Assembly: GCA_902806565.1 (NCBI GenBank) | Contig: CADCXA010000011.1 | Coordinates: 248,001 to 312,000 of the forward strand | Reading direction: 5' to 3' | Source: Hypoxylon rubiginosum | Taxonomy: Eukaryota; Ascomycota; Sordariomycetes; Xylariales; Hypoxylaceae | DNA length: 64,000 nt | In this document: positions 39,482 through 52,248 of the stretch, in pieces | Position numbering within the stretch: the stretch's first letter is position 1 | Layout: each line of letters starts with the position of its first letter | Position numbers and translations under genes: made by a program | The notes under the pieces: generated by a model | Database searches by the model: none | Told to the model about the DNA's origin: nothing | Seen by the model: the letters and a program-made list of their open reading frames with translations, nothing else

Positions 39482-39680
39482 GTTAATTTTATTTAAATTA
39501 TATAATTTTTTATTAAAAAATAAACCAGTTTTTTTTAATTTTTTTATAATAAATAAGTTAACTTTATTTAAGTTATATAATTTTTTAATAAAAAATAAAT
39601 TAAGTTTTTTTAATATATTATATAGTTTTTTTAAAGAAAATAAATTACTTTTATTTTTTAAATTATATGGTTTTTTAAAC
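39482..39680 (+). repeat. About 75-bp tandem repeat, two clear copies and a diverged third
   Basis: GTTAATTTTATTTAAATTAT at 39482 and GTTAACTTTATTTAAGTTAT at 39557 start copies that stay alignable over their length; a looser third copy runs to about 39680. The C/T and A/G differences between copies are RIP-like. Confidence 0.6.
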
Positions 39681-42600
39681 GGTAGATTTTTTTTTTACTA
39701 TAAAAAAGTTATAATTTAAAAAGATTTTATAGCTATTAAAAAAAGGTATTTTTATAAGTATAATTAAAGTAAAATATATATTTATAATTTTTTATATATT
39801 AAAATTATAAAGTGTTAAGAAACGTATAAATTCTTATATTTTAAACTAAAAATATAGTTTTTAAAAATAAGAATTAAATGTTTTTATAATAATAAAAAAT
39901 ATAATAAAAAATTTAAAAAATTAAGTTAATTAATAAAATAAATATGGCAGTTTATTTTATATTAATAATATAAAATAAAATAAAAAAAATAATAGTTAAT
40001 TAAAATATTATTAATATTAAAAAATTAAAAAAATATTTAAAAAAATCTTATAAAAGTTAAAAAAGGTTAATAAATATAATAAGATTTAATAAAAATAAAG
40101 TTATATAATAAGTTAATAATATAATTAAATAATAAGGTTTAAATGTAAAATATTTAATAATTATATAATATTTTTTATTAGTATAATTATAAAAAAAAAA
40201 AAGAAATACCTTAAAGTTAAAAATAAAAGTAATTAACGTTTATTAAAATTATAACTTTATTAAAAATAAAAACTAAATAATTAAACTTTTATTAGTATAT
40301 TTTTTTTTTTATTATAATATTAATTAATTAAAAATATTTATATTATTTTTTATATTAAAACTAAGAAAGGTAAAATTAATTAATTTAAAAATATATAAAG
40401 TTATAAATATATTAATATATTTATTTTTTTTATAAACTTTTTTAATAATATTATATATTAATAAAAGTTTTATTTAAAAGCGATGGTTTTATTTTAAATA
40501 TATATTTTTATATTATAATAATATATTTATAATTATTAAATGTTTTTTAAATTTTTCACTTTTTATATAATTATAAAATAATTAGTTGATTTTTTTTTTT
40601 TTTAAAAAATAATTTATTTTATAATAATATTTAATATATTATATTATATATATAAAATTTTATATATAGTAATATTTTTTAAATTATGTTTATATAATTA
40701 ATTAAGTTTTAAATGTTAATATATATTTTAAAAAAAAAAAAAATTTATAGATTATAAGATTTTAATAATAAAAAACAAGTGATTTTTATATTTTTTAAGT
40801 TATAAAAAAATATTTATTATATTTTTAGTAATAAAAATAATTAATTAAATTAAAATAAATATATAAAAAAATATAGTTTTATTAAGTTATATTTATATAT
40901 TTATTTTAAGTTAAATTATTAAATAAATATATAAAATATAATAAAGGCTTTTTTTTTTTTTAATTAATATTATAAATCTTTTCCTTAAATATTTTATTTT
41001 AAATTAAACTTATATTTTTTTTATTTTATTTTTATAATAAATATTAATAATTAATTAAATTTTATTATTATAATAAATAATTATTAAATTTTATTATAAA
41101 AATTTATAAAATATATTAACTTATTTATTATATAATAAAATAATAAAATTTTAAATATATTTTATATTATAAATAGTTAAATATAAGTTTTAAACGTGTA
41201 AATATAAACTATAAATAACTAAATATAAAATATAAACATATAACTATAAAATATAAATATATATAATATTTATTTAAAATTATAATTAATTAATTAATTA
41301 ACTTAAAGTTATAAACTATTATATTAAAATTATAAATTATTATATAATAAATAAATTTTAAGTTTTAAATAATTATATTATAAATAAAATTATAATATTA
41401 AATAAATAAATAAATATATATTTTAAAAAGTTAAAAATATATTTAGTAACATTGTAAATAAAATAATATTTTTTATTAATAATAACTAGGTTTTAATATA
41501 TAATATAAATAAGAATATAAATAATATAATATATTTAATAAATAATAAAATAAATATATTTATTATTAATTTATTACTTTTTTAAATATTAAAAATTAAT
41601 ATTTTAATTAAAGATTTTTTATAAATAATATTAATAATTAATATTTTAATTAATAAGTGTATATATATATATTATATTTATTAATATTAAAAGTATTTAT
41701 TATAAAAATAAAATTTAATTATTTTTTTAAGTTATTAAACCTAGATTTTTATAATATATTTTTTATTAAATATAAAAAGCTTATTTAAATATATAAAATA
41801 ATTATTTTAAGTTTAAAATATATAACTTAATTTATAAATTTTAGAAAAAAAAAAAAAAAAAAAAGATGTTATTAAAGATATTTATAAGTATAAAAACTAT
41901 AAAATAAATAAGAGGATTTAAATAAATTAAATAATATTTGTTTTATAGTTATTATAAATAGTTTTATTTTAATATTATTTATATTATTTATTATATTATT
42001 TTATATAGTTTTATATATTATTTTTTATATTATTTCTTATATATTTATATATAGTTTTTAACGTGGTTTTTTAGTTATTTTTATTATTTTAATATTAAGT
42101 AAATTATATTTTAAATGTTTAAGTGGGTTAAATAAATTTATATTTTTTTAATAAAAAATATAATAAAAGAAGTTTAAAAAATAAAATAAAATAAAAATAA
42201 AGTTATAATATTTTAAATAATTAACTGTATAATTTATTTATATAAATATAAATTAAAAGTTAATTTTTAATAAACTTTTATTAATAATTTTATAATTAAG
42301 TTTTAGTTTTAATTAGTTATTTATTTTTAGTTTTTTTATATTTAATTTTTTTATTTTTAATTATTTTATTTTTAATTTTGTTATTTTTATTATATTTATT
42401 ATTATTATTTTTATTATTACCGTTTTTATTATTATTTTTATTATATTTAACTTAAATAAATATTATATAAATTAATTTAGATTTTTAATTTTTAAAATTA
42501 ATTAATATTTATTAATATAGTTATTTTTTTTTATTTTAAATTAAAAAATTATATAATAATTTATTATTATAATATAAATTTTATATAAATAAAATTAATG

Positions 42601-43124
42601 GTTTTATAAAACTAGTATATTTTATATTATTATATAATAAATAAAATAATTTATTAAATTAAAAAAAAAATATATTTTAATTATTAATATTTAAAAGTTT
42701 AATAAATATATATAAATATAAACTAGTAATTTTTTTTTATATTATATTTTTATATATAAGTAAAATAATTATATTAAAAAAAAACTTAATATTTAACGTT
42801 ATTAAATGTTATATTTATAATTTAAAGTTAAGTTATATTATAAATTATTATTAGTTTAATTAATTAATATAAAAAAACCTTTATATTAAATCTAGTTTTT
42901 TAATATAATAAAAATTTTATATTTAATTATAAAACAGTTATTTATAATTAAATTAATAGGTTTAATAAACGGTTAAATAGTTTTATATTTTTAAGTGAAT
43001 TTTTTATAAAACTATAAATAATTAATTAATATAAGTGTTTTAAAAAAAGATTTTTTAATAAATAAATTTTTAATAAAAATATTTAATTTTATATTTTATT
43101 TTTTTGTTAATTATAAATAAATAA

Positions 43125-43295
43125 ATGTTTTTTTTTTTTTTCTTTTTTTTTTCTTTTTTATTTTTTTTTTAATTTTTTTTTTACCTTTTTCTTTACTTTT
43201 TTTTTTATTTTCTTTTTTATTTCTTTTTTTCTTTTTTTTTTTTATTTTTTTCTTTATTTTTTTTTTTACCTTTTTTTTTACTTTTTTTATTTATT
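43125..43295 (+). repeat. Long pyrimidine tract (T-rich with scattered C)
   Basis: About 170 bases that are almost purely T with occasional C and A on the plus strand, so strongly strand-asymmetric compared with the A/T-balanced sequence around it. Confidence 0.75.
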
Positions 43296-46289
43296 TATAA
43301 ATTTATTAATAATATAAAACTAATAATAAAATAGGTTTTTTTTTTTAATAAAAATATAATATAAATAATAACTTTAATATAAAAGATTTTTAATGTTTTT
43401 ACTTATTTTAAAAAGTTTATTTTATTTTTAATAAAAACAAGTTTAAAATTAATAACTATATAATAATTTATTTTAAAATTTCCTGTTTTTTTTTATATAT
43501 TATTATATAAACTTTAAAAAATTTTTTTTTTATATTTATTATTTTAAACTAAAATATTATATTTTTATTATAAAAATCACTAAATATTATTAATTTATAA
43601 TTAAAAAGTTTTATTATATAAAAATGTTTTTTAATTTAAATTTAAAAATGTTAAATAAACTAAAAATACCTAGTTTTTTAAAAATAAAAAAGTAATTTAA
43701 AATTAAATTTATAATAAATATTATTATAAAACTAATAATATATAAATTAATTATTATTCTTAAAAAAAATTTAAATTTAATATTTTATTAAAATTTATAT
43801 ATTAGTTAAATAAAAAGTTATATAAATTATATAAATTTATTATTAATTATTTTATAAATTAATATATATAATATTTTTTTACCGGTTTTTATAATAAAAA
43901 AAATATAAAAAATAATTTTTATTTATAAAGTTATTTAACTTTAAAACTAGTTATATATTAAATGTTTTATTTTTTTATATATAATTATTTTTTCTTTTAA
44001 AATATTAAATATATATATAGTATTTTTATTAATAATATTAAAATTCTTAAAATAATTATATTATAATATATTTTTATTTAATATACTTTTAATTAATATA
44101 TTTTTAATTAATATATTTTAAATTATTTTACCTTTTTATAAGTTAATAAAAAGTTATATAAATATATTTAAACTTATTATATAAATTATATTATTTATAT
44201 TATTTATTATATAAAAAATGGTAAATATATTAAGTTAAATATTAAATATAATATATTATTTATATTTTTTTTTATTAATTAATAACTATAATATAAAATT
44301 ATAAATAATAATATAAATATATTAAATAAAAGTTTTTATTAAAAAATTTATAGATGTTTTTATAAAAATAATTTAATTAATATTTATATTTATTAAATAT
44401 TATTTATTAATTATTTTTTAAATAATAATCTTAATATAAAAACGTTATAAAAAATAAAAATATTAAAGTTATTATAAATAAAAATATAATATAAAAAAGT
44501 TAATAATTAATTAAAAAAATTTAATAAAAATAATAATTATCCCTTTTTATTTTTTTTTATATTTTTCTATAAATAATCTTTTATTATAATTAAAAAATAA
44601 CTAGGTTACTTATATTATATAATAATTTATTAAACCGTACGTTTTTATTTATAAAATTATTATATTAAAAATAAAAAGTTATATATATTTAAAATTAAAA
44701 AAATAAAATTAAAAAACTGGTAATTAATAATTTTATTTATTTTAATTAGTTATATTTTATTAATTATTTAAATAAGAATTTTTTTTTAAATATAAAATTA
44801 TTATATAATATTTTATTTTTTTAATAAACTAATAATAATATATATAACGTATTAATATTTAAATAATTTTTAAAATAAATTAAATATAAATTAAAAAATA
44901 TATAAAAAATTAATATATAAAAGTTAATATATATAATTATAATTAATTAAAAATATATAACTTAATTAAATAAATTTAAAAATAATATTAAAAAACCTAT
45001 AAAAAAGGTTTTTTATTATTAAAAAAAAATAATAATTTAATTTAAACTATAATAAAGATTTTATTTTTATTATAATAAAAAATATATCCTTATTTTAAGC
45101 CGTTAAAAAAGATTTTATTTATATTATAATAAAAAGTAAATTTTTAGTTTATAATTTTTTAAATAAAAAGTTTTTAATAGTTTATATTAAAATAAGTTAT
45201 TTATTATAATTAAAAATATAAATAAACGCCTTAATATTAAATATACGTTAAAAAAAAATTTTTTAATATAATTAAAAATAGTTTATTATATTAATTTATT
45301 AAAACCTAAGAAATTTCTTTTTATTATATAATAATAATTAATAAAAATATTTAATATATTATTTCTTAAATTTTAAAGTTTTATTAAAAACTTTAAATAT
45401 AATCTTTAAAAATTATAAAATAGTAAAATAATAATAAAAATCCATTATTTTAATTTTTTAGAAAACTAATAATAAATAAATTTATTTAAATTAATAAAAG
45501 AATTTAAATTAATTTATAATAATATTAAAAATCATTTTACGTATTTAATTATAAAGTTAATATTAATAAAAAACTTATTAATATAAAATAAAAACTTGTT
45601 TATATTTTTTAATTAGTTTTCTAAATTAATTAAACCTATAAATTTAACATATATTAAAAATGTTTTTATTTTATTTTATAGATATTAAAACTAATTATTT
45701 AAAAGTATTAACTTATTAATTAAACTTAATAAATTATTAAAAAAATTTCTTATAATTAATTTTATACGTTTAATTATTTATTTTTTTAAGTTATTTAATA
45801 AAATATATTTTACTATATTATTAATATTAATATAAAGGTTTTTTAATATTAAAAACTTTATTAAAAAAGTATTTTATAAATATTATATATTATTTAAAAT
45901 TTAAAGTAAAATCTAATAATTATTATTTATATAATTATTTATTATATTTATTATAATAATTTAATTAATATAAAAAAAGAAAATAAAATTAATTAAAACT
46001 TAAAACTTTTTTAAAGTTTTATATTTATAAAAAATAAAAAGTGGTTTATAAAAATAAATAAATAATAATATATAATATATAAAATAAATTAAAATAAATA
46101 AGGTTTTTTAATAAAATAATTAATAAATTAATTTATATATAATTTAATATTATTAATATATAATTAATATTTTATATTTAAAATATTTAAAGTTTAAATA
46201 TTAATATATTATTTTTTATTACTTTTTAGTTATATAAAAATTAAATTATTTAATAATATTAATAAAACCATTTATCTTAAAATAAAATC

Positions 46290-47110
46290 TATTAAAAACT
46301 TTAATAAAAATATAATATTTATATTAACATATAAATCTTTTAATAATATTTATTTAAATATAATTATAGTTTTAATAAATTTAAAAAAATTATTATTTAA
46401 TAATATTACCAAAATTAGTTAATTAAAGTTTAAGTTTTTTAAAAACTTTAATAAAAATATAATATTTATATGGTTTTATAAACTTTTAAATTATATTTAA
46501 ATAAAAATATAATATTTATATTAACTTATAAACTTTTAACTAATATTTAAATAAATATAATTTTATTAAATTTTAATTTATTTTTATTTAATAATATTAA
46601 AAAGATTAATTATTTAAAAATATAATTTTTTAGAAATTATAATAAGAATATAATGTTTTTATTAATTAAAAAACTTTAAAATAATATTTAATTAAATATA
46701 ATTTAGGTTAAATTAAGGATATTTTTATTTAATAATACCAGGAAAATTAATTTTTTAAAAATATAATTTTTTAAAAATTATAATAAAATTATAATATTTA
46801 TATTAATTAAAAAACCTTAAAATAATATTTAATTAAATGTAATTTTAATTAATAAAAAAAGATTTTTATTTATTAATATAAAAAAAATTAATTATTTAAA
46901 ATTATAATTTTTTAAAAACTTTATAAAAATTATTATATTTATATTATTTTATAAACCTTTTATTAATATTTAATTTAATATAATTTTATTAAGTTTAAAA
47001 AAATTATTATTTAATAATATTAAAAAAATTAGTTATTTTATTAAAAAACTATTAAAAAACTTTAATAAAAATATAATATTTATATAAATATACGAATTTT
47101 TTAATGGTAT
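46290..47110 (+). repeat. About 141-bp satellite array, six units plus a partial one
   Basis: The anchor ATAAAAATATAATATTTAT recurs with changes at 46304, 46451, 46501 (partial unit), 46642, 46782, 46923 and 47065. Full units are 140-147 bp. Between anchors, an (A)TTATTATTTAATAATATTA block is also shared. Confidence 0.8.
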
Positions 47111-50100
47111 TTAAACTAATAAAAGTTTAATAAAAATAAAATTAATATTAATAATATTTAAATAAATATATTTATATTTTTTAAAATAAAATTACTTTAC
47201 TTTAAAATTATTAATTATTTAATATAAAAATATTTTAATATTAATTTAATATTACGTTTTTTTTAATATAAATTAATATAATAAAATATAATATAATATA
47301 ATTTATATTTTTTTTATTAAAATTTATTTAAAAAATAATATAAAATAAAAAGTTATTAATTTAACTAAATATAAGTAATATAAAAATAATATAATTAAAT
47401 TTTATTATAATTATAAATTTAAGTTAAATATATTAATAAATATAAAAAAAAATCTAATATATAAATTAATATATATAATTATAAAATAACTTATTTTTAA
47501 AAGTATAATTTAATTTAAATATATTTAAATATATTATTAAAATTATTTATAAACTATAAGTTTATAAGTATTTTAATTATTTTATAGTTAGTTATTTTAA
47601 AGTTATATTTTAAAACCGTAACTTTTATAGTTTAATTTATAAGGTTATATTATTTATTATAATTTTATAGTTATTTTTTTTACCTTAAATTTAGTTTTAA
47701 AACATATTTAATATAATATTTTTATTTAATATTAATTTTTATTTGGTTATAATAAACCGTAATATATATTTAAAAATTATAAATTATTAATATAACTAAA
47801 AAAAAATTCGCTATAATAAAAAGTGGAGATTTTTTTTTAATTTTAAAACTAAATTAACTATAAAATATAAATAAGTATTAAAAATTTTATTTTATTAAAT
47901 TTAAAATTTATATAAATATTAATATTTATTTTTATAAAATTATATAATATAATATTAATAAATTTAATAATTTACTTATAAATATAATTAACTAATATTT
48001 TAAAATAATTATTATACTAAGATTTTAACCTTAAATAATTTATATAAATTATAAAATTAAAATTTCTTTTATAGTTTAAATATAATATTAATTAATTATA
48101 TAAACCAGGCTTTAAATAACTATATAATTTACAAATAAAATAAAAATAAAATATTTATAAAATATATATATTTTAAAGTTATATAAGTTTTATATAAGTT
48201 AATATAATATAAAAATTAAATAATAATAACTTTTTTTTTAAATTAATATAACTAATTATTAAATTATAAATAAATTAATATTTATATTATTAAATATTAA
48301 TATTAATATTATATTATTAGTAATATTTTAAAAGTTTATATAATTTAAATTTATTTAAAAAATATTAGTTTTATATTTAAATTATAATATATATTATTTT
48401 TAAAAACTTATTATAATAAAAAATAACTTAATATATTTATTTATAAAATATTTATATTATTAAATAATAAAAAAATAAAATTACTAGTTATATTAATAAA
48501 TTTTAAATAAATTTAAATAATATAAAAATAAAAAATTATATTGTAAATTTAATTTTTTATTTTTTATTATTAAAATTAATATATTAATTAAAAAAGTTAA
48601 TATATAAATATAATTTTAATAGTTTTTTAGTTTTAAAAATATAATAAATTTATAATAAATAATTAATATAATATTTATTAAAACTTATTAAAAATAAAAA
48701 TTATTTATATTTTAATAAATATATTAATTTAAAAAATTATTTAAAATAATATAAAAAAAATAAAAAAAAACTAATATTAATATTTAATAAGTTTTTATAT
48801 AATAAAATAATATAATATATAACTTAATTAAATGAAATAAAAAAATAAATAAAAACAAAATAAATATAATTATATAATTATTTATTAAATATTTTAAAAA
48901 TAAAAAAATAAATTTAAAAAATATTAAAAATTTATATATTATTTTTTATAATAATAATAAATTATTTATTTCTTAAATATATATTTATAATATAAAACCG
49001 CTAGGGCGGTAAAAATAATTATTTTAATTATTAATTATTTTTTATTTAAATAAATATTTATTTAATTTATTAGGTATTATTTTATTATTTAAAATATTAA
49101 TACTTAAATATATATTTAAATAAATAAATATTAAATAAATAAATATTAAATAATAAAAATTATTATTTTTATTTATTAAAAGTTTTAATTTTATTAGTTT
49201 TTTAAAACTTATATAATTTTTTTTAGTTTATTATAATAAAAATTCTTTTTTATATTATATTTAATATTATAATAAATAAAAATAATTTAGCTTTTATAAA
49301 TTTCCTTAAAAATATATTATATATAAAATTATAATTAAATTATTTACTTTAAATTATAAAAAGAAAATCTTATTTTAAATATATTTTAAATATTTTATAA
49401 ATTAAATTATAAAAATATATATAATAATAATTTAATTGTTTTTATAAGTTTTTTTTAATAAGTTTATATTTAATATATAAAGTTTAAAATATTATTTAAA
49501 TTATTATTAGTTTGTTTTTTATAATAATTTATATTAATTTTTTTTAAAATTAAAATTTCTTAAATATTAATTATTATAATATTAATATATAAGTTTAAAA
49601 GTTTTTTATATTTATTAAAACTAAGGTTTTATTATAAAAACCTAGCTTTTATTATTTAAAAAATCATAGCTTTTAAAATAATAATATTAAATATTTATAT
49701 TATTAAAAATATTAAAAATAAATATAATAAATTTCTTTATTTAATAAGCTTTTTTATTTGTTATTTTTATATATATAAAAATGTTTATAATTATTAAATT
49801 TATTACTTTTTATATAATAACGTTTTAGTTTTTTTTATTATTTAAATAGTTTTATAATAATATTATTATTTTATAATATTAATATTTTTATTAATAAAAT
49901 ATTTTATAATAATATTTTATATAATATTTAATATTTTTTTTTATCTAGTATTTATTTAAATAAAAAATAAATTAAATATAAATAATGTTTATTTATAATA
50001 ATTATTTTATTTATATTTATAAGTTTATATTTTAAAGTTTTAAGTTTTTATAATTAGTTATTTTTAAATAAATTTTTAAAGTTATAATAAAAATTTTAAT

Positions 50101-50560
50101 TTATTTTAACTAATAAATTATATAAATTATAAAAAAAAGTTAATTAATTTTTTAATATATAATTTTTAAATTTAATTATATATATATATAAAATTTATTA
50201 TTTAAATAATAAAATTATAAATTAAAAAGTTATTATATTATTTTAATATTAAAATTTTATATATAAATAAATTTAACTTATATTTTTTTTAATATTAATA
50301 AATTAAGTTTTTTATTTAAATTATAAAAATTATATATTTTTTATTTAAACTTTAAAAATAATAAATAAGTTTATAATTTTCTTTAAATAATAAAAACTTA
50401 AAAAATTTTAATATATAATAATTAAAATATTAAAATTAAAATAAGTAAAAAAATTAATATTTAATATATAATAAATTATATTATTAAAATTACTAACTTA
50501 ATTAAAAACTTTAAAATTTTTTAATATAATATTTTATATATTTTATAATATAAAAACCTT

Positions 50561-50722
50561 AATTTAATTATAATTTAAATATAATTTAATAATAATTTAA
50601 TTATAATTTAATAATAATTTAATTATAATTTAATAATAACTTAATTATAACTTAATAATAATTTAATTATAATTTAATTATAATTTAATAATAACTTAAT
50701 AATAATTTTATAATAATTTAAA
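50561..50722 (+). repeat. 11-bp AT minisatellite near the right end
   Basis: AATAATAATTT and AATTATAATTT units alternate, giving a 22-bp higher-order pattern, with some copies keeping a C (AACTT). The orientation is the same as in the array near the left end, so the two are direct, not inverted. Confidence 0.85.
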
Positions 50723-50870
50723 TATTATTATAAATATTTTATAAATATAATAAATTTAATTTTAAATTTAAATATAATTATAATTAACTGTTATAAGTTT
50801 TTTATAATTTAAATTAATAAAATATATTAATTTATTAAAAACCTAGTGTATTTATATAGTATAGGAATTA

Positions 50871-50956
50871 TATATATTATAGTTTTAGCTTATTTTGTAG
50901 GTTTGGCAGGTTTGGCGGATTTGGCGAACTTGGCACTTTTGTCACTTTGGCGGTTT
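50871..50956 (-). repeat. Right terminal inverted repeat, 86 bp
   Basis: Reverse complement of the left end with five transitions in 86 bases. Read on the plus strand it ends CACTTTGGCGGTTT. Normal composition resumes directly after it, about 190 bp before the next gene. Confidence 0.92.
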
Positions 50957-51147
50957 AGCGTAAATTTACAGCGGAGTCTTATCAGAGCAAGTCAAAAGAG
51001 GAGCTTCTTTTATGGTATCGTAATAAATACCTATATATGGATAATAAAAGGACAGTTCCAAATACATAGAATAATTTTCAATAAATACGTCTTAAGCATA
51101 TGTTCACTGTTCCACCCGGTCTAGTAAGGGAGAGAGTGTAGATTACG

Positions 51148-52084
51148 ATGGCATCGGGCATCTTCAAGCTTCCCGGCGTAGCTCTCATTACCGGAGCGGC
51201 TGGCACAGGTACCTCATTTAATACCAACCTTTCCCCTCCCTCCACATCGAATCCCCAGACACTCACTCACATCCACTCTCTAGGAATCGGTGCCGCCGTA
51301 GCCCGCGGCTTCGCGCGGTCGGGATGTACGCGGCTCGCCATCACGGACATCAAGTCGGTCGCCAGCACGCGCGCCTCCATCCTCTCCATCAACCCGCGCG
51401 CCCAAGTATTAACACGCGAGGGCGACATCTCGTCCGAGTCCTTCGTGGCGGACCTCTTCGCGGACGTCGCCGCGGCGTTCGCCCGCCTCGACTACGCCGT
51501 CGGCTGCGCGGGCGTGCTGGGCTCGCCGCTGCGGTCGCACGAGACGCCCGTCGCCGAGTTCGACCGCGTCGCCGCCGCCAACTGGAAGGGCGCGTGGCTC
51601 GCGTCGCGCGCCGCGCTGGCGCGGATGCTGGCCGAGGGGCAGGAGCCGCTGGACGCGCACCCGGGTCAGAGGGGCGCCATAGTACATATCGCGAGCCAGC
51701 TCGGCATCGTCGGGCGGCCGGCCGCGGGTAAGTCGCGAGATCAGATCAAGTTAGTAGCGCGTATGAGGCTGGAACTGACTACCGAAAGCAACCTATTGCG
51801 CCTCCAAGGCTGCTATCATCAATATGACGCGGTCCGACGCGATCGACTATTCGCGGGATGGCATTAGAGTCAACTGTGTATGCCCTGGTGTGATCAAGAC
51901 GCCAATGACGACGGGGTCGCCAGAAGTGACGGAGAGGCTGAGACCTGCGATTGATATTGCACCTATGCGAAGAATGGGCACACCAGAAGAGGTGGCCGAT
52001 GCCGTACTGTTCCTGTGTTCGAATCAAGCTTCATTTATACAGGGCCATGCCTTGGTAGTCGATGGCGGATATACAATTAACTAG
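51148..52084 (+). CDS. Short-chain dehydrogenase/reductase (classical SDR), 3 exons
   Basis: Predicted NAD(P)-dependent oxidoreductase, 266 aa, substrate unknown. Exons are 51148-51208, 51284-51727 and 51789-52084, with 75- and 61-nt introns. Splicing joins LITGAAGTG to IGAAVARGFA, completing the cofactor motif TGxxxGIG (residues 15-23). The middle shows CAGVLG, a variant of NNAG. The catalytic set is Ser158 (HIASQLG) and Tyr171-X3-Lys175 (YCASK, created by the second splice), with the normal 13-residue Ser-Tyr gap. VNCVCPGVIKTPM and the C-terminal SFIQGHALVVDGGYTIN are typical of classical SDRs that act on alcohols or ketones. Exon 2 is extremely G+C-rich, in contrast with the AT-rich element whose end lies only about 190 bp upstream. 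The promoter must therefore lie in or beside the terminal repeat. Confidence 0.9.
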
Positions 52085-52248
52085 CGACCTACCTAGGTAC
52101 GTATTCATCTCACTCCGAATTACTTCGAATAGTCGTCCGAGTGAGGTATATATTTCCCCGTATAGGATCTAACCTATGAACACGAAGCTGGTATACCATG
52201 ACAAAGTGCAACCGAAACTCCGCAATTGATTTAACCCCAGGTCTGATT

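Larger units (their letters stand above)
22280..50956. mobile_element. Giant RIP-decayed element or element nest with terminal inverted repeats
   Basis: A 28.7-kb block with no ORF of 60 codons or more. Six counted 60-base lines gave 1, 12, 4, 2, 4 and 6 G+C. The change from normal composition is abrupt on both sides and falls inside an 86-bp inverted repeat at each end. Remaining cytosines sit mostly before C, G or T rather than A, as expected after RIP, which turns CpA into TpA. Stops are frequent in every frame, so no transposase or other protein can be read, and no family can be assigned. Decayed tandem arrays survive inside. It may be one giant TIR element (Maverick-like or another large DNA transposon), or a smaller TIR transposon enlarged by nested insertions that were later mutated. 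The mobile nature is inferred from the matched ends. Confidence 0.7.

Noticed and set aside
22280..50956. AT block read as a centromere core
   Set aside because: RIPped AT-rich DNA is typical of some fungal centromeres, but those are usually larger and not bounded by one matched inverted repeat. The precise ends favour an element.
22280..50956. AT block read as inserted mitochondrial DNA or a linear plasmid
   Set aside because: Mitochondrial or plasmid DNA would retain ORFs or tRNAs in some code. TAA and TAG stops are dense in all frames and no tRNA or rRNA pattern was seen. A decayed linear plasmid cannot be fully excluded.
50846..51124. Open frame of 92 codons spanning the right border of the AT block
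   Set aside because: Its GLAGLADLANLALL-type repeats are simply the 9-bp iterons of the terminal repeat read as codons; there is no start context or family.
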